From Haberlea rhodopensis (Eukaryota; Streptophyta; Magnoliopsida; Lamiales; Gesneriaceae), in NCBI GenBank assembly GCA_907163345.1, contig CAJQUN010000004.1, positions 16,558,073 to 16,622,072 on the forward strand: a stretch of DNA of 64,000 nt. The letters run 5' to 3'. The stretch's first letter is position 1. Every line of letters begins with the position of its first letter. Shown here one piece after another: positions 11,350 to 20,069 of the stretch. Both the position numbers and the translations under genes were made by a program. The notes below the pieces were generated by a model. It did no database searches. It was not told where the DNA came from and saw only the letters and a list, made by a program, of their open reading frames with translations.

Positions 11350-13202
11350 ATGTCGATTCAAATTTTATTATATTGGGGATGTAATATGTTACAAGAGTCG
11401 GATTACGTTAGATACTATCACGGTCCCTTAAGAGGTACAACAATATCCCGCACAATTAATTTTATGCACTTGTTGAGCGAAATATATAATATCACTGGCA
11501 TCGACCGCAACCAGTTCTTTTTGAAAATATATGCAAGACACATGTTCAGAGATTTTTCCGGGATACGACAGTCAATTTTGCCCATAGATGATGATTATAA
11601 TTTAGCATGTTTATTGGATTCAGAACAAGGTCATGGTTGCTTGGAAATTTATATAGAAGCAGAACCACGAAAAACTGATTATATTCCGAAAAATGTATAT
11701 TTTTTGCATGTAGTTGCAGAAGGAGTGACTACCACTTGTAGTGAAGCAGATGACGATCCTATAGCTACTGATATTATTGCTTCTGAGCCACGAGAAGATT
11801 GTTTTGCTGAACTTGGAGATGATATTCAGTCTGAACCAGAGGGAACTCCATCTGAGGATGAGGCTGATGACGATGAGGTTGACATTTGTGTCATGTCTGA
11901 AACAATTGCAGATCAAGAGGTGGAGATACTTATCACACAAGAAGTGTCAGTTATTGTACCAGCCACAACCATGACAAATACCCATGTCCTCTATCCGACA
12001 ATTCCATTCTTCTCAATGTCACATCCCGAAGTATTTGGAGACTCAATAGACATTCCAACAGGTAGATGGTGGAGTTATTACGACTATGCCAAAGGGGCTC
12101 TCCATTTGGATATGGTCTTCAAAAATAAAGGGCATTTGCAAGCAGTTGTAAAGGATTACAGTGTACGTGTTGCAAATTGCGAGTACCGCTTCGTCAAGAG
12201 TACAAAAACATTGTAGAAAGTGGCGTGCAAACACGATACATAAGATATACCTTGTAGATGGTACATGTGCGCTTCATTAATAAAAAGTTGGATTATTCAA
12301 AATAAACAAGTATGGGGGTTCTCACACTTGCCTTTGAGTGAACTGTCGATCGTTCATTCAAATTTGGACAAAAATATGATTGCTAGCTTGTTAGTGGGAA
12401 TCGTTCGGCGTGATCCAGCTTACGAAATAAAGTACGTAATTCAGACAGTTAAAGATAAATATGGGTTTGAGATCTCCTATGCAAAAGGATGGTATGGTTT
12501 GTGACGTGCTGTTGAGAATGTGTATGGAACATGGGAGAGCTTCGTGAATAAGTTTTCTTACTATATCGGAGCCTTGTAAAAATGGAATCACAACACAGTC
12601 GTTGAGTGGGTTCACCTTGACAATGCCAGACCAAGAGAACAGACTTTGAATTACGTGTTCTGGGCCTTCCATCCATATGTAGAAGGATTTCAACATTGCC
12701 GTCGGGTAATAAGTGCTGATGGAAACATCTGTATACGAAATATCAACATAAGATGTTGATTGCTGTGACAATGGCTGCTAATAATCAAGTCTTACCTTTG
12801 GCATTTGAATTTGTTGATGAAGAAAACTTTTGTGTCATGGAGATGGTTTTTGGAGATGATTAGCAAGCATATTGTGAGAGGATGTGATGGTGTATGTTTG
12901 ATTTCAGACCGTCATCTGGGCCTCATTTCAGCAGCCAATTGTATTCTTGACTTCAAGTCCCAGCGTGGAGTGCATCGATTTTGTTTGAGACATGTTTGTT
13001 CAAACTTTAATAGTCGCTTAAAAAATATTCATTTGAAATACTTATGTTGGAGTGTTGGGTCAGAATATCAACTAAGAAATTTTGATTGCACAATGGAACA
13101 TATAAAAAGTTATTGAACCAAGGGCGTTTGATTACTTGAGTCGTATTGATAAGTCTCAATGGTCTCTTGCTCATGACGGTGGATGGCGTTGTGGTGTCAT
13201 GA
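11350..13202 (+). pseudogene. MULE transposase, part 1 (N-terminal, DNA-binding and MULE domains)
   Basis: The frame 11350-12216 gives an N-terminal region, an acidic linker (many D and E, about residues 130-190) and then the zinc-finger-like plant MuDR domain (HLDMVFKNKGHLQAVVKDYS). The matching continuation is found across frames at 12217-13200, including GWYGL and VEWVHLDNARP and, at 12650-12830, the MULE catalytic region (FWAFHPYV, RRVISADG, LIAVTMAANNQVLPLAFEF). Several stops and shifts break it (12214-12216, 12502-12504, about 12580, 12758-12860 and others). It is a dead copy, interrupted by element A with target duplication CATGA at 13198-13202. The transposase would act in the nucleus on the terminal repeats of its element. 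Confidence 0.85.
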
Positions 13203-13500
13203 TGTGACATCCCCGAAATGGTTAATTGCATTTGGGCAATAATTGTGCTTATATGATTAATTATGTGGTAATTAATTATGCATTGGATGCATTTATTTAT
13301 TTATTTACCTTATGGAAATGCATGGTCATGTGGATAGGGTGACCCGGGGTTGCATTTCAGGGTGCATGTGGTGCATGTTGGGTAAATATTATTGGAAGCA
13401 TGATTTATTTGCCTTTGGTAGCAATTGATTAGAAATCATGTGTTTAATTGATATTTGGTGCATTATGAGTAAATGCTTTGAAAAATATCATGTTGGGGTG

Positions 13501-13510
13501 TTTTATACAC
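13501..13510 (+). promoter_or_regulatory. Possible TATA box in the element A LTR
   Basis: TTTTATACAC precedes a pyrimidine-rich stretch. The same word is found in the LTR of the related element D (51175) and in the 3' LTR of A (20369). It is assigned only by position and composition. Confidence 0.35.
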
Positions 13511-13961
13511 CATGAAATTGTTAGTATGCTTTTAATTAATTAACCAACACCTTTTATTACCCCAACCCCACCATTACACTCTCACTCTTACTTTACCAAA
13601 ATCACCACCCAAACCCTTCCCCCCTTTCCATTTTCGAGTTGGAGCAAAAAGGTGGCGAGAAAACCTTCCAAAAGTCTTGATTTGTGAAGTTTATTGGGTG
13701 ATTTGAGGTCCCCAAGAGGTATGGATGCCTCATTATCATTTTTATTGTGTTTGGTTTAGTTTTGGAAGGGTTTTTAATGATTTTGAAATGGGTTTTGTTG
13801 GGTTGTTGTGGTTTTGGTTAAGGGTTGGATTTATGGTTGTTTTAAGATGTGTTTTGGTGGTTTATGTTGATATTTATGTTGTTGGTTGGTTGGTTTAAGT
13901 GTTGGAATGGATTGGAATGGTTTTGAGGTGCAAAAATGGAGTTTTTCGGGTAACAGAGGTT

Positions 13962-14174
13962 GGCGATCGATCGCCCCTTTCCAGGCGATCGATCGCGCCC
14001 AGGCAGTGGGTTTTGCAAGCGTTTGGCGATCGATCGCCACTCTTGGGCGATCGATCGGCGCGGCTGGCGATCGATCGCGCCAAGGGTGGCGATCGATCGC
14101 CGAAGGGTGAAAAATGTTGGTCTCGGACAGTGAGGTTTGGCGATCGATCGCCGTGATGGGCGATCGATCGCGAA
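13962..14174. repeat. GGCGATCGATCGCC palindrome cluster, 5' LTR of A
   Basis: Eight copies of GCGATCGATCG lie within about 210 bp, starting near 13962, 13984, 14034, 14046, 14064, 14087, 14139 and 14159. Copies 1, 3, 6 and 7 are the perfect 14-bp palindrome GGCGATCGATCGCC. The others keep the core and vary at the edges. The spacers are unrelated to each other. Confidence 0.95.
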
Positions 14175-15285
14175 AGCCAAAATTTGGTATTTTTGGATTT
14201 TTTTGTAGGATTTTTGGGATTGGACTATTATTGGGTTCAATATTGATTTGTGTGAATGTGTAGAACCATCCCAGGTGGCAACACAGCCAAGGCATTGAAG
14301 TCCTACCATATCCTACATTTTGGAAAGGTACGTAGTGGACGTACGGGCACCCCAACGGTACATGTATCTTATATACTTATTGTTTATGCATTGTGGATGC
14401 AAGTATATATGTGGTATTGCATAGTGGATGCAAATACATGTTATGCATGATGTTTATAGATGCATATGATTATTGGTGCATATCTCATGAGTCGTGGTCA
14501 TCCCTTGATGATTTTAATGCTTGCCTGCTATTTGGTTTGGTTCCGCTAAATGTGAAGCGAGGGGTGGGAGCGCCGCATGTCACATTTGAGCGTGGTTATC
14601 ATATAGGACGAGGAAAGGGTATTTGCCGCTCAATGAGAGGCGAGGGGTGGGAGTCCCGCAGTCCATTGAAGCGAGGTTATCCTATGCCGTCTATATGTAA
14701 ATAAGCGAGGGGCATTAAAATACATTGTGATGGACAGACTAGGGATTGGTGATCAGTATTTGGTATTGATGAAATGGTATATGTTCATGACATGTTTAGA
14801 CCATTAAAAATAATCTATTGATTATACTCATGAGTTATGGTACATGGACAACCAAACGGGAAGCGTTTAAAATGCATGGGGAAAACAGGAAGTGTTTTAT
14901 TATGATTATGCATTTACGCTTTATCTTCATATTGTGTTGAATATGAATGATTATTATTGCTCATGTTTGGGGGTTGTCCTTGTAGGTACCTTTTTGGCAT
15001 GATAGAAGGGCTTCAACGGGTTGAGGTGGTGAGCTTGACGAGCATTCTATTGAGGATGAAAGGACAGGATTATTTTGGATAGTATCTACTCTAGGAGTAG
15101 TATAAAACTATAGTTGCACACATTCTTTTGATTGGAATGTAATTAATCCATTTGGTAGTCCTTATTTTTTTTGGCATGTAATGCTTAAGCTCATAGACTC
15201 AACATGTTCTTTTAGACTCTGATTTGTTTATATTAGCTCTATTATGCCTTAATTCCGCACTTAAGGATTATGGTCCTTACATTAG

Positions 15286-15297
15286 TGGTATCAGAGC
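15286..15297 (+). other. Primer-binding site of element A
   Basis: TGGTATCAGAGC lies four bases after the LTR end and is complementary to the 3' end of plant initiator tRNA-Met. Confidence 0.9.
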
Positions 15298-15491
15298 AGT
15301 GGTTAGAGAACCGGGAACGAATGAAGGGTAGCCTTAGCATGATTGGCTAGGTGCTTACATTTGAAGCATGTTTATGCATGTGGTGCATATTAATGTATAA
15401 TCCTGTTATACTAACATGCTTATATCACTCCTGTTATCTAACGGTATATCATGTATTGCTTTGGAATTGTTGTTAACATTTGTGTTACAGC

Positions 15492-16876
15492 ATGGCTGCT
15501 AATGAGGAAGTCGGTGATATGGGGAGCATGAATGCTAGTGTTGGACAGACAAACCCTCTACCTCCACCTGCTGTGGGATGGAACCAGTGGTTCAGTTATT
15601 GCTACCGGGTGAGATTAGCTTGACACAGTTTCTATCTTATCATCCGCCCCGGTTTGAGGGGACAGAGTCCGGAGAAGAGGCTGAAGAGTGGTTGGAAAGA
15701 CTTGAGCAGATCTTTGTATCGGCTCCTTGTGCTGTGATAGCTTGGCTGAGGCTGGCGGAGTTTCAATTAGCCAAGAAACCTCTGATGTGGTGGAGGAGCA
15801 CAGTAATGGAAATGAGAGCACTGGGTGCTGTGATTGATTGGACGCTCTTCAGGACTAGGTTTTTGAACCGATACTTCTCCGCTGCAGCAAGACAGACAAA
15901 GGAGGATGAATTTACAAATCTGAGGCAGGGGAACATGTCAGTGGCAGACTATGCCACACGGTACTCTTCATTGCTGAGGTACGTTCCCCACATTGCCACC
16001 AGTGGGCACGCTAAGATGAGGAACTTTATGAAAGGGTTGCGACCGGAGCTCTATGACCGGGTTATCACTAATAACCCAACTTCTTTTGATGATGCTCTCA
16101 CAAGGGCGGAGCTTGCTGAGCTAGGAGTGGGAGCTTACGCTATGCCACCACCGGTACCGCAACAGAGGCAGACTAGTGACAGCTTGAGGCCCCGGGGTGA
16201 GCCATTTAAACCCCGTGGTGCCTCTTCATCTTCGCGATATGGTGGAAAGAAACATTTTGGTCAGAAGCAGGATGGCAAGAAGGGCAATTGGTCGGCCAAT
16301 AGAGGATCTTCACAAGGGGATAGGCCGGGAGAGCCGAGGTGCAACAATTGTGGAGGGCCACATTCTTCAAACAATTGTCCTGCATGTTATGTCTGTGGCA
16401 AGATGGGCCACATTGCTCGGTATTGCCCCACACGGGGAGGACAGTCAGAGTATCAGGGCAGCAGGCCGAGGTTTGAGGATAGGACAGTGCAGCAGAGGCA
16501 GCAGTTTGGGCCTCGACCATCGGGAGGTCAGACAGTAGGACCACCCCAGGGACAGGTGTATGCACTGACCAGGGAGCAGGCCCAGGCAGCCCCAGAGGAG
16601 GTGATTGCCGGTACGTGTCATTTATTTACGTACCCTGCTTTTATTTTGATCGATACAGGTGCCTCCCATTCTTTTGTATCGGTGGGTTTTGTGGAAAGAC
16701 ACCATATGCACACGTCTTCTTTACCCACGCCTCTCCTTGTCTCGACACCCACTGGAAGAAATGTCGTTGCTGATCAGTTTATGGCAGACTGCCTCATTTA
16801 TTTTGAGGGCAACGAGTTGAAGGCAAGACTTGATCATATTGGGCATGTCAGACTTCGACTGCATCTTGGGTATTGA
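15492..16876 (+). pseudogene. Element A gag and protease (one frame broken by a shift)
   Basis: The start at 15492 (MAANEEVGDMGSMNAS) matches the start of the related element D at 53112. The frame shifts by one base near 15577, and the rest reads in the frame that opens at 15578. Seen in order are the capsid domain (about the first 200 residues), two zinc knuckles (C-x2-C-x3-H-x4-C, then CYVCGKMGHIARYC) and the aspartic protease motif LIDTGAS near 16654. Gag packages the RNA; protease cuts the polyprotein. A second one-base shift near 16825 ends this frame at 16876 and moves the coding into the pol frame. Both shifts are probably recent mutations, because related elements read through in one frame. 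Confidence 0.85.
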
Positions 16877-19800
16877 TGTTCTGAACAGATATCAGGCAGT
16901 GGTAGATTGCCGGCAGAGGACAGTGAAGTTCAGACCTGAGTTGGGCAGTCAGTGGACTTTCTATGGCAACGGTTCTCGTGCGAAGATTCCGTTGATTTCA
17001 GCGATCAAGATGACTCAGTTATTGGAACGTGGCCACACGGGTTATCTCATTTATGCCGTGGACACGTCTGGGAAGAGTAAAGAACTCAGAGTTGAGGATG
17101 TATCAGTGGTAGCAGAGTTTGCTGATGTATTCCCAGAAGAGATCCCAGGATTCCCACCGGCTAGGGAAGTTGAGTTTGGGATCGAGCTGTTGCCAGGGAC
17201 ATCCGCTATCTCTCGTGCACCTTATAGGATGGCACCGGCAGAGTTGAGAGAGTTGAAAGAACAGTTGCAGGATCTCTTGGACAAGGGATATATACGCCCG
17301 AGCGTGTCGCCATGGGGCGCACCAGTTCTCTTTGTGAAAAAGAAGGACGGTTCGATGCGGTTGTGTATCGATTACCGGCAACTGAATAAGGCTACATTGA
17401 AGAACAAGTATCCTCTCCCAAGGATAGATGACTTGTTTGATCAGTTGCAAGGTACTAGGGTGTATAGCAAGATTGATTTGAGATCCGGGTATCATCAGAT
17501 TCGGGTCAGAGAGGAAGATGTGCAGAAGACAGCGTTCCGGACCCGATATGGACATTATGAGTTCCTAGTGATGCCGTTCGGCGTGACGAATGCTCCAGCA
17601 GTCTTCATGAGTCTGATGAACAGAGTGTTTCAGCAGTATCTTGATCAGTTCGTCATTGTATTTATTGACGACATTCTCATCTACTCCCGGAGCGAGGAGG
17701 AGCATGTGAAACACTTGAGGACAGTGCTTCAGATTCTCAGAGAGCATCAGTTATATGCTAAGCTCAGTAAGTGTGAATTTTGGCTGAGCAGTGTAGTGTT
17801 TCTGGGGCATGTCATATCGAGCAGCGGGATATCTGTAGATCCCAAGAAGATTGAGGCTGTGATGGAGTGGGCTGCCCCCACTTCTGTGCCTGAGATCCGG
17901 AGTTTTCTTGGTTTGGCTGGGTATTATCGACGCTTCGTCGAGGGCTTTTCAAAGATTGCCAAGCCGTTGACTCAGTTGACTCAGAAGGGTGTACCTTTCT
18001 TTTGGTCAGGAGCTTGTGAGGAGAGCTTCCAGGAATTAAAGCACCGCTTGACGACGGCGCCAGTGTTGGTGATCCCGACGGAGAACTCCAGATTTGTTCT
18101 GTATACTGACGCATCACTTCAGGGCCTTGGGTGTGTTCTGATGCAAGATAAGCATGTGGTAGCTTATGCATCGAGGCAGTTGAAGCCGCATGAGACCAGA
18201 TATCCAGTTCATGACTTGGAATTGGCGGCTATCATCTTTGCCCTGAAGATCTGGAGGCATTATTTGTATGGTACTTCGTTTACCATCTACACGGATCACA
18301 AGAGCCTCAAGTTTTTATTCACTCAGGCAGAGCTGAACATGAGGCAGAGGAGGTGGATGGACCTACTCAAGGACTATGACTGCGAGATAGAGTACCATCC
18401 GGGGAAAGCCAATTTGACAGCAGACGCTTTGAGCCGGAAAGTGAGGAGTTCTGCTGAGGACGTCATTCATCTGTCGGCTATGATGACCTCCTATTGCCAT
18501 CTGGGCTATGATTTTGACATAGATGCATCGCCTGTGTATGTATCGACTTTGTTAGCCGAGCCAGACATCTATGAGAACATCATGAGAGCTCAGAAGTCAG
18601 ACGATGAGGTTCAGAGGTGGTTATCTTTAGTACATCTTGGTCAGCCAACGAAGTTCAGAGTGGCCGATGACGGGTCTTTGAGATTGGGTGACCGATGGGG
18701 GGTTCCAAGTACGCCGGAGTTGCGTAAGGGGATCTTGGAGCGAGCTCACAGTAGCAGACTTAGCATCCACCCAGGCGGGAAGAAGATGTACAGAGATCTG
18801 CGTGGTCAGTTTTGGTGGAAAAGGATGAAATCTGATGTCGTCGCTTTTGTAAAGAGATGTTTGATCTGCCAGCAGGTTAAGGCAGAGAGACAGAGACCTG
18901 GCGGCGAGTTGAGAAGCTTGGAGATACCGAAGTGGAAGTGGGAGCACATTTCCATGGACTTCGTGACTCATTTGCCGAGGAGTGCTTCAGGCTTCGATGC
19001 TATTTGGGTGATTGTGGACAGATTGACCAAGGTAGCTCATTTTATCCCCTATAGCATGACGTTCACCTTTTTGAGGATGGCGCAGTTGTATATTAGAGAT
19101 GTGGTGAGATTGCATGGGATCCCCGTTTCCATAGTGTCAGATCGAGATCCGCGATTCACATCTCATTTCTGGGAAGGCCTTCAGTCAGCTTTGGGAACTG
19201 AAGTCAGATTGAGCACTGCTTATCATCCTCAGACGGATGGCCAGACCGAGCGCACTATTCAGACGCTCGAGGACATGTTAAGAGCTTGTGTTTTGGAGTT
19301 CGATGCCTCTTGGCAGGATTCAGTGCCTTTGGTAGAGTTTTCGTATAACAATAGCTACCAGGCGAGTATTCAGATGGCTCCGTTTGAAGCTCTTTATGGC
19401 AGACGGTGTAGATCACCCTTGTGTTGGGATGATTTGGACCGCAGATCGGTCGGAGGACCGGAGTTGATTCGAGAGATGGAAGGAAAGATAAAGACAATAA
19501 GGCAGAAAATGAAAGCGGCCCAGGACAGACAGACAGCTTATGCAAATAAACGGCGGAGACCGTTGGAATTTCAGTTGGGAGATAAGGTCTTTTTGAAGAT
19601 CTCGCCTTTCAGGGGCGTTGTGCGATTTGGGATGCGCGGGAAACTGTCTCCGAGGTATGTTGGACCGTACGAGATCTTACAGCGCATTGGCACCTTAGCT
19701 TACCGACTGGCTTTGCCGCCTTCTTTATCTGGTATACATGATGTGTTTCATGTATCGATGCTGCGGAAGTATGAGCCGGATCCGTCTCATGTGTTACAGC

Positions 19801-20057
19801 CTTCCGAAGTTCAGTTAGAATCAGATGTGTCTTATGTGGAACGGCCTGTCAGAATTCTGGATCGAGCAGACCGTAGACTTCGGAACAAAGTGATACCGAT
19901 GATCAAGGTTCAGTGGGATCGCATGGGTGTCGAGGAGGCTACGTGGGAGACGGAGCGGCATATGGTGCAGCACTACCCGGAACTATTCTCTGGTATGAGT
20001 TTATGTTTAGTTTCTTTAGGGGTAAGTGCATGTGATTTCGAGGACGAAATCCTATAA
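16830..20057 (+). CDS. Element A pol: end of protease, RT, RNase H, integrase, chromodomain
   Basis: This open frame of 1,075 residues covers the protease tail (residues 1-35), reverse transcriptase (about 100-300, active site FIDDI at about 277), RNase H (TDAS near 424), the integrase zinc domain (HPGG to CLICQQ, about 645-685) and the integrase core with the acidic residues in MDFVTHLP, SDRDPRF and the HPQTDGQTE region (about 705-810). A GPY motif (SPRYVGPYEI) and a C-terminal chromodomain (about 1000-1053, with VQWDRMGVEEATWE) follow. The methionine at residue 1 is only where the frame opens; it is not a native start. The chromodomain is known to guide integration to heterochromatin in chromoviruses. 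No internal stop is seen. Confidence 0.95.
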   Translation: MIILGMSDFDCILGIDVLNRYQAVVDCRQRTVKFRPELGSQWTFYGNGSRAKIPLISAIKMTQLLERGHTGYLIYAVDTSGKSKELRVEDVSVVAEFADVFPEEIPGFPPAREVEFGIELLPGTSAISRAPYRMAPAELRELKEQLQDLLDKGYIRPSVSPWGAPVLFVKKKDGSMRLCIDYRQLNKATLKNKYPLPRIDDLFDQLQGTRVYSKIDLRSGYHQIRVREEDVQKTAFRTRYGHYEFLVMPFGVTNAPAVFMSLMNRVFQQYLDQFVIVFIDDILIYSRSEEEHVKHLRTVLQILREHQLYAKLSKCEFWLSSVVFLGHVISSSGISVDPKKIEAVMEWAAPTSVPEIRSFLGLAGYYRRFVEGFSKIAKPLTQLTQKGVPFFWSGACEESFQELKHRLTTAPVLVIPTENSRFVLYTDASLQGLGCVLMQDKHVVAYASRQLKPHETRYPVHDLELAAIIFALKIWRHYLYGTSFTIYTDHKSLKFLFTQAELNMRQRRWMDLLKDYDCEIEYHPGKANLTADALSRKVRSSAEDVIHLSAMMTSYCHLGYDFDIDASPVYVSTLLAEPDIYENIMRAQKSDDEVQRWLSLVHLGQPTKFRVADDGSLRLGDRWGVPSTPELRKGILERAHSSRLSIHPGGKKMYRDLRGQFWWKRMKSDVVAFVKRCLICQQVKAERQRPGGELRSLEIPKWKWEHISMDFVTHLPRSASGFDAIWVIVDRLTKVAHFIPYSMTFTFLRMAQLYIRDVVRLHGIPVSIVSDRDPRFTSHFWEGLQSALGTEVRLSTAYHPQTDGQTERTIQTLEDMLRACVLEFDASWQDSVPLVEFSYNNSYQASIQMAPFEALYGRRCRSPLCWDDLDRRSVGGPELIREMEGKIKTIRQKMKAAQDRQTAYANKRRRPLEFQLGDKVFLKISPFRGVVRFGMRGKLSPRYVGPYEILQRIGTLAYRLALPPSLSGIHDVFHVSMLRKYEPDPSHVLQPSEVQLESDVSYVERPVRILDRADRRLRNKVIPMIKVQWDRMGVEEATWETERHMVQHYPELFSGMSLCLVSLGVSACDFEDEIL

Positions 20058-20069
20058 GTAGGGGAGTAT
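20058..20069 (+). other. Polypurine tract of element A
   Basis: GTAGGGGAGTAT stands between the pol stop and the 3' LTR and should prime plus-strand synthesis. The sequence just before it (TTCGAGGACGAAAT) is also found before the 3' LTR of LARD C. Confidence 0.75.

Larger units (their letters stand above)
13203..15281 (+). repeat. 5' LTR of element A
   Basis: It begins TGTGACATCC and ends GGTCCTTACA. Inside are a TATA-like word (13501), a pyrimidine-rich stretch (13555-13630), the palindrome cluster 13962-14174, repeated GCGAGGGGTGGGAG / GCCGC words (14550-14720) and a block GGGACAACCAA to TTGTCCTTGTAGG (14847-14990). The last bases form the hairpin TAAGGA-TTATGG-TCCTTA. Confidence 0.95.

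Noticed and set aside
13962..14174. Cyanobacterial HIP1-like palindromes (GCGATCGC) or bacterial contamination
   Set aside because: The words are embedded in plant LTRs with plant tRNA primer sites and target duplications; the likeness is only in letters.
13831..14355. Overlapping frames on both strands with repeated DRSP, IDR and RSIA residues (also 20697-21176, 56234-56656, 62772-63170)
   Set aside because: CGATCGATCG has no stop in any frame on either strand, so palindrome clusters produce such frames automatically. They are LTR sequence, not proteins.
16820..16880. Programmed ribosomal frameshift between gag-pro and pol in element A
   Set aside because: The overlap falls inside the protease domain and the related element D reads through the same point in one frame, so a one-base mutation is more likely.
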